Shown here: positions 1-6,993 of the stretch, one piece after another
Position numbering within the stretch: position 1 is the first letter of the stretch
Layout of the letters: each line of letters begins with the position of its first letter
NCBI GenBank assembly: GCA_900769145.1
Contig: CAAGFN010000150.1
Location: 1 to 16,992 of the forward strand
Direction: 5' to 3'
DNA length: 16,992 nucleotides
DNA from: Rikenellaceae bacterium
GTDB taxonomy: Bacteria > Bacteroidota > Bacteroidia > Bacteroidales > UBA932
Notes under the pieces: model-generated
Seen by the model: only the letters and a program-made list of their open reading frames with translations
The model's database searches: none
Told to the model about the DNA's origin: nothing
Translations under genes and position numbers: made by a program

Positions 1-110
1 ATTGCGTCGGCCTCCTTCGGGGTCATGCGCAGTCCCTCAACAGTCCTGCCGCATCCTGCCGCGGCAAGCAGCGCCAATGCGCCGGCGATGATATTGATGC
101 TTCGTGTCAT
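1..110 (-). CDS. Lipoprotein, N-terminal fragment (runs off left edge)
   Basis: Only the first 36 codons are inside the window. The start codon is the ATG read from 110 to 108, six bases beyond the stop codon of xerD, so this gene is probably the last known member of the same transcript. The peptide begins MTRSINIIAGALALLAAAGC: a short basic N-terminus, a hydrophobic stretch and a lipobox whose cysteine is residue 20. That is a lipoprotein signal for signal peptidase II, so the mature protein should be a membrane-anchored envelope protein. The visible mature part (GRTVEGLRMTPKEADA) shows no domain I recognise, and function cannot be assigned from this fragment. Confidence 0.75.
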   Translation of the reverse strand, partial: MTRSINIIAGALALLAAAGCGRTVEGLRMTPKEADA

Positions 111-116
111 AAGATG

Positions 117-1049
117 TTATTGAATGTCGGTTATGTTCATTTTGTCAATAGGATGATGCTCCAGCACGTCCTTCTGCCAGGTGGAACTGTCAATGTGGGT
201 GTAAATCTCGGTCGTGAGAATGTCGGCGTGACCCAGCATCTGCTGCACCTGCCTCAAATCCGCCCCGCCCTCGATGAGGTGTGTCGCAAAGGAATGCCTG
301 AAGGTATGGGGTGAAATCTCTTTGGTTATACCTGCCGCCAGGGCCTGCTTCTTGACCATATTGAATATTGAAATCCGGCTGAGCTGCTTTCCGAACCTGT
401 TCAGGAACAGGATATCCTCTGACTTTCTGTCTGCCGGCTCCGGCCTGAGTCCCAAATAGTTGCGTATTGCGTCCACTGCAGGTTCCCCCATGGGTACGAG
501 CCTTTCCTTGCTGCCCTTGCCGAGTATCCGGACGAAGCCCTCGCCGAGGAAGATGTTTGAAATCTTCAGTTCGGATGCCTCGCTGACTCTCAGGCCGCAA
601 CCGTACAGGACTTCAAGTATTGCCCTGTCACGGATGCCTGTTGCCGTGGAAGTGTCCACGGAGGCCAGTATGTCCTCAACTTCCTCTATTGAGAGGACAG
701 AAGGCAGATATTTGCCTGGCTTCGGGGTCTCAATTCCGTCAGACGGGTCTGAGGTCAGGATGCCTTTTTCGGCCATCCAGCCGCAGAAAGCCCTGATTGA
801 ACTCATTGCACGGCTTTGGGTCAGCTTGGATACATCCCTGTCTCCCAAATGGACCAGATAGGCTGTAATATCTTCCTTTGCAAGCATTCCCAGGTCAACG
901 GCACTGTCTCCGGCCTGCCCGGACAGCCAGGTGTACAACTCCCTGATGTCCGAGCAATAGGCCTTCCAAGTGTTCCTGGACAAGTTCCTCTCGGAGAGAA
1001 GATATGTCCTGAAGTCCTCGATCAGGCGTTCTGACCCTTTGGAATCCAT
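117..1049 (-). CDS. xerD: Site-specific tyrosine recombinase XerD
   Basis: Tyrosine recombinase of 310 residues, the usual XerC/XerD length. These enzymes resolve chromosome dimers at dif during division. The N-terminal SAM-like DNA-binding domain covers about residues 7-95 and the catalytic domain about 115-295. The complete active-site set is visible: R154 (in CGLRVSE), K178 (GKGSKERLVP), H248 and R251 (SPHTFRHSFATHL), H274 (MLGHADI) and nucleophile Y283 (TEIYTHI). SRISIFNMVKK and the ending near VLEHHP are what I remember of Bacteroidales XerD, so I prefer XerD to XerC. Its start lies one base past the stop of the upstream DPP III gene, so the two are almost certainly co-transcribed. It looks like a housekeeping Xer enzyme rather than a mobile-element integrase: no att-like repeats or phage genes are nearby. 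Confidence 0.93.
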   Translation of the reverse strand: MDSKGSERLIEDFRTYLLSERNLSRNTWKAYCSDIRELYTWLSGQAGDSAVDLGMLAKEDITAYLVHLGDRDVSKLTQSRAMSSIRAFCGWMAEKGILTSDPSDGIETPKPGKYLPSVLSIEEVEDILASVDTSTATGIRDRAILEVLYGCGLRVSEASELKISNIFLGEGFVRILGKGSKERLVPMGEPAVDAIRNYLGLRPEPADRKSEDILFLNRFGKQLSRISIFNMVKKQALAAGITKEISPHTFRHSFATHLIEGGADLRQVQQMLGHADILTTEIYTHIDSSTWQKDVLEHHPIDKMNITDIQ

Positions 1050-1050
1050 G

Positions 1051-3063
1051 CTATTTCAATATCCTGTACCTGTGGCAATAGTCAAGCTGCTGTGCGAGGA
1101 AGTCCTCCGGATAGCGGATTTCATAGTCCACTATTTCTCCGTTTTTCTCTACAGGTACGATATCCGGGTTCACGAATCCGCCGTAAGGTTTCAGGCCGAG
1201 GGCATCGTATCTTTCCTTGACCTCCTTGTGGAGCGCAGGGTCAACATTGACACCGTAGCCGAGCACGAGAGCCTTGCCGGCCTCGTAGTCACCCTCTGAC
1301 TTGATTCTCTGGATTTCCGCAAGGAGTTTCCCGAACAGGGTCCGGAGCGCATCATAGTCATTGACAACGAAATATGTCTTGCCGTCCCTGACTTTCTTCT
1401 CGATGACATTGTTCTCCTTGCCCTTCTCATAGCACCATGCAGCGATGAGCTGGCGGTTCTGCATGTGTGCCTCGGTGACCTTGCGGCCAAGTTCAATGCG
1501 GGTGAGCTGGACCATCAGACCGTTGCGGATATAATTTGCGTAATGCGGCTTGTAGGCCTCTGCGACAGGGAGAATTCCCAGTTCGACAAGTTTCGGGTCG
1601 GCCATGTAGTAGAGTCCGAAAAGGTCCGCCCTCGCTTCTTCCAATGCTGATGCGAATTCACCCATAGCTGTGCCTGAAACTCCCGGAAGGAGCTGGCCTG
1701 AGCCATGTCCCAGGCATTCGTGGAGGTCCGTGTGGATTTCGTCTGCATATCCGCCGTACTTCTTCTGCAGTTCCTTTTCCTCCTGTGAATATGCAAATTC
1801 CTCAAGCGTAGAGGCCGGGGACTCGTTGGCAGCGGCATCGTATGCGTGGGTAATGTTGGCGATTGTCACGGACTTGGAGCCGTATTCCTTCCTTATCCAG
1901 TCTGCATTCGGGAGGTTGATTCCGATTGGGGTGGCAGGATAGCATCCTCCGCCGAGGCAGGCTGCATTGATGACCTTTGCGGATACACCTTTCACGCTTT
2001 TCTTCTTGAACCTGTCATCTATCGGGGCATTGTCCTCGAACCACTGGGCATTTGCACTGAGCACCTCCGTCCTGGCCGAGGCGGCTGAATCCTTGACATT
2101 GACAAGAGCCTCCCAGTATGCCTTGCGGCCGAGAGGGTCATTGTAATCCTCCACGAATCCGTTGGTGAAGTCGACTGTACCGAGAGTGTCGGTGAGCCAG
2201 GTGATGTTGTACTTGTCCCAGAGCCTGAGATCTCCGGTCCTGTAGTATTCCTGGAGTTCGCTGATTTCCTGCCTCTGGGTATCGTTCTCGGCAACGGCCT
2301 TGGCCTTTTCCAGTTCCCCGCAAATTTTCTCGAGGGCCGGGCCGTAGATGCCGCCGACCTTCCACGGAAGTTCCACCACCTTGCCGTTCCCGTCTTTAAC
2401 GACCTTGGTGTTGAGGCCGTAAGATATAGGATGAGGGTCATTCTTGTCAATGATGCTGTCATAGTAGGCCTCGACTTCCTCCCTTGTGACTCCTTCATAG
2501 AAATTCACCGCTGAGAGGGCGACGATGTCTCCTTCAGAATCCGAGGAACGTCTCTGTGAGAGGATTGCCGGGTCATAGATTACAGGTATGAGCGCATCGC
2601 ATTCATCCCCGTGCCCTACGGCCTCCATAAGAGACCTGAAGTACTCCTCGCTGCATTCAGGGGTGAATTTGTCCTCGGCATAATGATGGTGTATGCCGTT
2701 GCTGAAGAATACTCTCTTGGCATAGACGAGGAAATTTGCGTAGTCCCCGCATTTCTTGTCTCCGGTGTACTTCTCAATGATGTCCTGGAGCACATTGCGG
2801 ACATCCAGATTGTATTTGCAGTTCTGGTCCCAGTGGATGTCCCAGCCGTACTTTGTGGCCTCGCTGAGATGGTAGATGTACTCTTTCTGCCTGAGCGACA
2901 GGTCTTCCCATCCCGGAATCCTGTACCTCATAATCTTGATGTCGGCGAACTGGTCGATGAGATATTTGAAATTCTCTTCATTGTTCTTCCCGCCCTGCTG
3001 GCCGCAAGATGATATCGCAGCGGCGGAGGCTAATGTCAAAAGCATTTTTGTAAATGTGTTCAT
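1051..3063 (-). CDS. Dipeptidyl-peptidase III-type zinc lipoprotein peptidase (M49)
   Basis: Protein of 670 residues from the ATG at 3063. An in-frame upstream extension to 3300 is rejected because it would run through the divergent promoter region and bury the signal peptide. The N-terminus MNTFTKMLLTLASAAAISSC is a lipoprotein signal with lipobox cysteine C20. The M49 hallmark HEXXGH appears as HECLGH at residues 448-453, and the third zinc ligand lies in the EEARAD motif (E475/E476, most likely E476). DPP III enzymes remove dipeptides from the N-terminus of short peptides. As I recall, the characterised Bacteroides thetaiotaomicron enzyme has the same HECLGH motif and similar length. A lipid anchor would place this activity in the envelope, consistent with peptide scavenging, whereas the animal enzyme is cytosolic. 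The gene is the likely first member of an operon with xerD and shares a 97-base divergent region with a second lipoprotein peptidase. Confidence 0.93.
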   Translation of the reverse strand: MNTFTKMLLTLASAAAISSCGQQGGKNNEENFKYLIDQFADIKIMRYRIPGWEDLSLRQKEYIYHLSEATKYGWDIHWDQNCKYNLDVRNVLQDIIEKYTGDKKCGDYANFLVYAKRVFFSNGIHHHYAEDKFTPECSEEYFRSLMEAVGHGDECDALIPVIYDPAILSQRRSSDSEGDIVALSAVNFYEGVTREEVEAYYDSIIDKNDPHPISYGLNTKVVKDGNGKVVELPWKVGGIYGPALEKICGELEKAKAVAENDTQRQEISELQEYYRTGDLRLWDKYNITWLTDTLGTVDFTNGFVEDYNDPLGRKAYWEALVNVKDSAASARTEVLSANAQWFEDNAPIDDRFKKKSVKGVSAKVINAACLGGGCYPATPIGINLPNADWIRKEYGSKSVTIANITHAYDAAANESPASTLEEFAYSQEEKELQKKYGGYADEIHTDLHECLGHGSGQLLPGVSGTAMGEFASALEEARADLFGLYYMADPKLVELGILPVAEAYKPHYANYIRNGLMVQLTRIELGRKVTEAHMQNRQLIAAWCYEKGKENNVIEKKVRDGKTYFVVNDYDALRTLFGKLLAEIQRIKSEGDYEAGKALVLGYGVNVDPALHKEVKERYDALGLKPYGGFVNPDIVPVEKNGEIVDYEIRYPEDFLAQQLDYCHRYRILK

Positions 3064-3093
3064 ATTGTGTCTTTGTTGTTTTCGGAACGTGCG

Positions 3094-3108
3094 CTTGTCC
3101 CTGACAAG
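3094..3108 (-). repeat. Inverted repeat in the DPP III leader
   Basis: CTTGTC and GACAAG form a perfect six-base stem around a three-base loop. If the -7 box at 3117-3124 is used, the hairpin would lie at the extreme 5' end of the DPP III mRNA, where it could influence transcript stability. It may also be chance. Confidence 0.3.
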
Positions 3109-3116
3109 TCCCATTG

Positions 3117-3124
3117 CAAAAATA
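3117..3124 (-). promoter_or_regulatory. Candidate -7 box for the DPP III operon
   Basis: Read on the minus strand this is TATTTTTG, an exact match to the Bacteroidota -7 consensus TAnnTTTG. It lies 53 bases upstream of the ATG and gives a leader of roughly 45-50 bases. No convincing -33 TTTG is present at the usual 19-21 base spacing, so the call rests on the -7 element and its position. Confidence 0.5.
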
Positions 3125-3146
3125 GGAAATATCGGCGACAAATTGT

Positions 3147-3154
3147 TATATTTG
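3147..3154 (+). promoter_or_regulatory. Candidate -7 box for the clostripain-family gene
   Basis: TATATTTG is an exact TAnnTTTG match. Only six bases separate its last G from the ATG at 3161, so a start site at the usual distance would give a leaderless or nearly leaderless mRNA. No clear -33 element is seen at normal spacing. Confidence 0.5.
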
Positions 3155-3160
3155 CAGTCT

Positions 3161-4489
3161 ATGAAAGCGATTTTACGACATTTATTCCCCGTATTTGCCC
3201 TGCTGGCTCTCCTTGCCTGCTCGAAGGACAGCGATTTCGGCATTGACGGCAAGGGCAGCGACAGGACGGGCAATAGAGAGAAGATGGTTCCGCAAGTCAA
3301 GGACCGTCAGGTGCTGCTGGTCTATTCAGCAGGCTTCAACAACCTGAGCGCCGACCTTGAGGGTGATATATCCGAACTGGAAGAGGGGGAGATTCCGACG
3401 AAGAATGCCGCCGCGGTGCTGCTCGTTTTCTCAAAACGCACTCTTGACAATCTCTCGGATTATTCGGTAAAGACACCCGCCCATCTGATTCGTATATACA
3501 AGGACACGGCGGGGAAGATAGTCTCCGATACACTCAGGACTTGGCCCGAAGGGACAGTGGCGGCTTCCGCATCCACATTGAAAGAGGTGCTGTCTTTTGT
3601 CAATGCCAAATTTCCTTCGTCGGATTACGGAATGATTTTCTCCTCCCACGCATCCGGCTGGGTGCCGAAGGGTTATTATTCCACGGGTACGATTACACAA
3701 TATGCTTCCGGCAAGCAGATGGCTCCCGGCATGTTGCCGGCATCTGAACGTCCTGTGCAGAGTCTTGAGGATGCTCTGGATGGCCCTCGTGTCAGAAGCA
3801 TCGGGATGGATATGATTAATTCCAGGACGGCATACGAGATGAATATCGAGGATTTCGCCGCAGCGATTCCGATGAAGCTCAATTACATCATAATGGATGC
3901 CTGTCTCATGGGCGGTGTCGAGGTGGCCTATGCGCTCCGTGACAAGACCCGTTACCTGGTATTTTCCCAGACGGAGGTCCTGGCTGACGGACTTCTCGAC
4001 TACACCACTATCACCAAAAGGCTTTTCCGCGCAGGCGGAGCTGACCTGGCCGGATTGTGCAGCGATTCCTATTCCCGTTATTACTCAAAGACAGGGCTGG
4101 AGCAGTCCGTTACCATATCATTGGTGGAGACGGCAGGACTTGAGAGGCTGGCTGAGGTATGTGCGGGAATCTTCGAGGATTACAGGGATGAAATCGGCAA
4201 TGTGTCAATGTACAATGTCCAGAAATATTACAGATATTCCAAACAATGGTATTTCGACATTGAGGATATCCTGGTGAAAGCCGGGGTCCCGGATGCCGCT
4301 CTTAAGGATTTCAGGGCCGCCCTTTCGTCCTGCGTGGCATACAAAGCAGCAACCCCGAGATTCCTGTCCATTGACATAGACACTTTCTCGGGGCTGAGCA
4401 TGTATCTGCCTTCCGCTGACCAGAACACCGCACTGCGGGATTTCTATCGCAGTCTTTCGTGGAACCAGGCCACAGGCCTTGTGGAATAA
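3161..4489 (+). CDS. Clostripain-family (C11) cysteine peptidase, lipoprotein
   Basis: Protein of 442 residues from the ATG at 3161. This start is chosen because MKAILRHLFPVFALLALLAC is a clean lipoprotein signal with lipobox cysteine C20; the frame stays open further upstream but that part overlaps the divergent gene. The clostripain-type catalytic pair is visible: His163 in SSHASGW and Cys248 in IIMDACLMGG, each after a hydrophobic strand as in caspase-like folds. Clan CD peptidases of this type generally cleave after basic residues, and Bacteroidales carry many as envelope or secreted proteins. The mature protein begins with a polar linker (residues 21-45). The gene is transcribed away from the DPP III lipoprotein gene and its stop lies five bases from the stop of bcp. 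Substrate and physiological role cannot be read from the sequence. Confidence 0.9.
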   Translation: MKAILRHLFPVFALLALLACSKDSDFGIDGKGSDRTGNREKMVPQVKDRQVLLVYSAGFNNLSADLEGDISELEEGEIPTKNAAAVLLVFSKRTLDNLSDYSVKTPAHLIRIYKDTAGKIVSDTLRTWPEGTVAASASTLKEVLSFVNAKFPSSDYGMIFSSHASGWVPKGYYSTGTITQYASGKQMAPGMLPASERPVQSLEDALDGPRVRSIGMDMINSRTAYEMNIEDFAAAIPMKLNYIIMDACLMGGVEVAYALRDKTRYLVFSQTEVLADGLLDYTTITKRLFRAGGADLAGLCSDSYSRYYSKTGLEQSVTISLVETAGLERLAEVCAGIFEDYRDEIGNVSMYNVQKYYRYSKQWYFDIEDILVKAGVPDAALKDFRAALSSCVAYKAATPRFLSIDIDTFSGLSMYLPSADQNTALRDFYRSLSWNQATGLVE

Positions 4490-4494
4490 TGCCG

Positions 4495-4938
4495 TTACAG
4501 TATCTGGGCGCTGTGGTTCTTGGTGTCCACCTTCCCGATAATCCTTTCTACGATGCCTTCGGCATTGATGATGAAGGTCTTCCTGAGCGTGCCTGTGCAG
4601 GTTTTTCCGCACATTTTCTTCTCTCCCCAGGCTCCGAAAGCCTGAAGCATTTCCGTACTCTTGTCCGAGAGCAATGTGAAAGGAAGCTGGTATTTCTCAA
4701 TGAATTTCCTGTGCGAGGCATCGCTGTCCTTGCTGACACCGATTACCCTGTAGCCGGCTGCAGTTAGAGCTTCAATGTTGTCCCTGAGGTTGCAGGCTTC
4801 CGCAGTGCAGCCCGGGGTGCTGTCCTTCGGATAGAAATAAAGCACAGTCCTCTGACCTGTCAGGTCTTCTGATGTAAATGCCTTCCCGTCCTGGTCAATT
4901 ACCGAGAATGCGGGAATCTTGTCTCCTTCTTTGAGCAT
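4495..4938 (-). CDS. bcp: Thioredoxin-dependent thiol peroxidase (Bcp/PrxQ peroxiredoxin)
   Basis: Protein of 147 residues, starting at MLKEGDKIPAF, a normal Bcp length. It reduces hydrogen peroxide and organic hydroperoxides using thioredoxin-type donors in the cytoplasm. The active-site region YPKDSTPGCTAEACNLRD contains the peroxidatic cysteine C44 and a second cysteine, C49, at the five-residue spacing used by atypical two-cysteine Bcp enzymes. The frame is open for another 48 codons upstream, but that part overlaps the feoB-like gene and would precede the conserved N-terminus. The start lies 11 bases past the stop of the feoB-like gene, so the two are probably one transcript; linking metal uptake to peroxide removal makes physiological sense because ferrous iron and peroxide generate hydroxyl radicals. 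Confidence 0.94.
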   Translation of the reverse strand: MLKEGDKIPAFSVIDQDGKAFTSEDLTGQRTVLYFYPKDSTPGCTAEACNLRDNIEALTAAGYRVIGVSKDSDASHRKFIEKYQLPFTLLSDKSTEMLQAFGAWGEKKMCGKTCTGTLRKTFIINAEGIVERIIGKVDTKNHSAQIL

Positions 4939-4949
4939 GATGATATTTA

Positions 4950-6923
4950 TTAAATGAATAGTCCAATGATTCTGAATGCGAGGAAGGCGCATACCCAGGC
5001 CAGCACTAGCGAGTTGACCACAACGAAGCCGGCCCATTTGGCCCCGACTTCCTTCCTTAATGTCGATACCGTCGCCACGCAAGGGAAGTAGAGCAATACG
5101 AAGAGCATGAAGGCCCAGCTGTTGGCCGGGGTGAAAACCTTTTCCTCCCTTAGTACTGTGGCCAGGTTGGCATTTCCCTCATCCGAGGTGTGGTAGAGTA
5201 TTCCCATTGTGCTGACAATGGCCTCCTTGGCAGGCAGGCCGGTGAGCAGGCTGACATTCATCTTCCAGTCGAATCCCAGAGGTTCCATTACAGGTGATAC
5301 CGCCTTGCCCACCATGGCGAGGTAGGATTCCTCCGGGTTGGCACCGTGTTCAGTCTTGTCGGCAGGGAAGTATTCCAGGGCCCAGATAATCACCGAGGCC
5401 GCCAGAATCACTGTGGAAATCTTCTGCAGATAGTCCGAAACCCTCTCCCAGATATGCATGCCGGTGTTTCTCCACGTTGGCTTGCGGAACGGAGGAAGGA
5501 CAGATACGTAGTCCTCGTCCTGCATCCGGAACCATTTGGTATGTTTCATGATGTATGCGAAGAGGATGGACAGGAATATGCCGATAGCGTAGAGTCCAAC
5601 CATCACCAGGGCCTTGTATCTGGCGAAAAATGCCGACACGAACAGCAGATAGACCGGAAGCCGCGCGCTGCAGCTCATGAACGGAATCATCAGCATTGTC
5701 AATGTCCTGTCCCTTTTGTTCTCGATTTGTTTGGCAGCCATTATCGCCGGGACATTGCAGCCGAAACCAATGAGCATCGGGATGAATGAGCGGCCGTGAA
5801 GGCCGACCAGGTGCATTATCTTGTCCATCAGGAAGGCAGCCCTCGACATGTATCCGGTATCTTCGAGAATGGACAGGAAGAAAAACAGGATGATGATGTT
5901 CGGCAGGAATGCAAGTACGGAGCCTACTCCCTGAAGAATTCCGTCAATGAGCATGCTGGTGAACCAGCCGGGACTCATAATGCCGCCCAGCCATGCGCAG
6001 AGGGCATTGACCCCTGATTCAATCCATCCCTGAGGGTAGGCACCGATGGCGAATGTGCATTGGAATACTGTCAGAAGAATCAATATCAGCAGCGGGAATC
6101 CGAGCCATTTGCTGGTCAGCAGAGCGTCAACTCTCATCGAAAAGGTATGGTCGGAACTGTCGCCGCCGTGTGAGACAGTCTCCTGAAGCGCACCGGCCAC
6201 GAAACCTCGCCTGGCCTTGGCCACCAGGACTTCGGACTGCTCGCCGAATTCCCTTTCCAGTCCGTCGTGAGCCTTTCTGGCCACCTTCAGGACTTCATCA
6301 GAGTTGGGGAGCGAGTTCACGTACGGCATGATGTAGTCCTGATGCTCGAGAAGGCGCACGGCTACATACCGTTCAGAGAAATGCAGCCATTCATCGTGGC
6401 CTTTGTGGATGGCCGCAGAAATCTTGGCGATTGCCTCTTCCACGTCCTGGCCGTAAGGGACACTGACTTTCCTCTCATAAGGTTCCCTGGAACATTCGGC
6501 AATCTTGCCGATCAGGGTCATCTCGGACAACCCGTCCCCAGGTTCGAAGGTGATGGCAGGCATTCCGAGCATTCTGGAGAGCTGCTTAGTGTCAATGGAA
6601 TGGCCGGTTTCGAGAAACTTCCTGTAGTTCTTGATAACGAGGATAACCTTGATGTCCATGTCATTGAGCTTCGTGACAGGATACAATGTGTCCTCAAGGT
6701 GCAACGCATCTACGATATGGATGACGATGTCGGTTGGCGTGTCAAGTATGGACGAGATTTCAGGAAGGATATTGAACCTTACCGAAAAACCGTTGCCTGA
6801 TACTGTCTTGCCGGAAACACCGCTTCCGGCTCCGGTTACAGCCGCCCTGATGCATTGCCTGTCACCCTTTGATGCCATCAGTGGGCAGCTGTGGCATTGT
6901 CCATTACATTCTAATGTATTCAT
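4950..6923 (-). CDS. feoB: FeoB-like metal transporter with a degenerate GTPase domain and N-terminal cysteine cluster
   Basis: Protein of 657 residues starting at MNTLECNGQC; a GTG two codons earlier is possible. FeoB imports ferrous iron (in some species manganese) through a polytopic inner-membrane domain regulated by an N-terminal G domain. The membrane part from about residue 270 is well conserved: LEDTGYMSRAAFLMD (353-367), GFGCNVPAIMAA (387-398), MIPFMSCSARLPVY (412-425), GLPAKEAIVSTMGILY (562-577) and FPCVATVSTLRKE (613-625). The helical linker before it is also present. The G domain is not: at the P-loop position there is C6-x3-C10-x2-C13 followed by C24; the DxPG site reads ILPE (52-55); the NxxD site reads KNYR (98-101); and switch regions are shortened. 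The formal GxxxxGKT match at 33-40 aligns better with the switch I region. No FeoA gene is adjacent. No frameshift or stop is seen. Transported metal is unknown. Confidence 0.87.
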   Translation of the reverse strand: MNTLECNGQCHSCPLMASKGDRQCIRAAVTGAGSGVSGKTVSGNGFSVRFNILPEISSILDTPTDIVIHIVDALHLEDTLYPVTKLNDMDIKVILVIKNYRKFLETGHSIDTKQLSRMLGMPAITFEPGDGLSEMTLIGKIAECSREPYERKVSVPYGQDVEEAIAKISAAIHKGHDEWLHFSERYVAVRLLEHQDYIMPYVNSLPNSDEVLKVARKAHDGLEREFGEQSEVLVAKARRGFVAGALQETVSHGGDSSDHTFSMRVDALLTSKWLGFPLLILILLTVFQCTFAIGAYPQGWIESGVNALCAWLGGIMSPGWFTSMLIDGILQGVGSVLAFLPNIIILFFFLSILEDTGYMSRAAFLMDKIMHLVGLHGRSFIPMLIGFGCNVPAIMAAKQIENKRDRTLTMLMIPFMSCSARLPVYLLFVSAFFARYKALVMVGLYAIGIFLSILFAYIMKHTKWFRMQDEDYVSVLPPFRKPTWRNTGMHIWERVSDYLQKISTVILAASVIIWALEYFPADKTEHGANPEESYLAMVGKAVSPVMEPLGFDWKMNVSLLTGLPAKEAIVSTMGILYHTSDEGNANLATVLREEKVFTPANSWAFMLFVLLYFPCVATVSTLRKEVGAKWAGFVVVNSLVLAWVCAFLAFRIIGLFI

Positions 6924-6951
6924 AACCACTGGGTTTTAAATATTGTGCCGA

Positions 6952-6966
6952 TCCGGGTATCCCGGA
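6952..6966 (-). repeat. Inverted repeat between tdk and the feoB-like gene
   Basis: TCCGGG and CCCGGA form a perfect six-base GC-rich stem with a three-base loop in the 70-base gap. No T-run follows on either strand, so it is not a standard intrinsic terminator. It could be a processing or attenuation site, or chance. The same gap contains no TAnnTTTG element, so the feoB-like gene may depend on read-through from tdk. Confidence 0.3.
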
Positions 6967-6993
6967 GTGCCGGCCTTATTTTATACAGATTCC

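Noticed and set aside
117..1049. XerD as the integrase of a mobile element
   Set aside because: Length and sequence match a housekeeping Xer recombinase, and no att-like repeats, excisionase, transfer or phage genes are present in the window.
3064..3300. Extended N-terminus of the DPP III protein starting at 3300
   Set aside because: It would run through the divergent promoters and into the neighbouring gene, and would place the lipoprotein signal internally.
4467..4484. Alternative hairpins AGGCC/GGCCT and CCACA/TGTGG as a terminator for the clostripain-family gene
   Set aside because: They lie inside the coding sequence, are only five base pairs each, exclude one another and have no following T-run.
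6267..6800. 177-codon plus-strand open frame opposite the feoB-like gene
   Set aside because: Antisense to well-conserved coding sequence, no promoter-like box and no recognisable protein features. It was also examined as a possible source of the missing G-domain sequence and does not contain it.
6804..6827. GSGVSGKT (residues 33-40) of the FeoB-like protein as a Walker A P-loop
   Set aside because: It formally fits GxxxxGK[ST], but it lacks the GNPN of FeoB G1 and lies about 23 residues too late. It aligns better with the switch I stretch (GNWAGVT in E. coli as remembered), and the other G motifs are missing.
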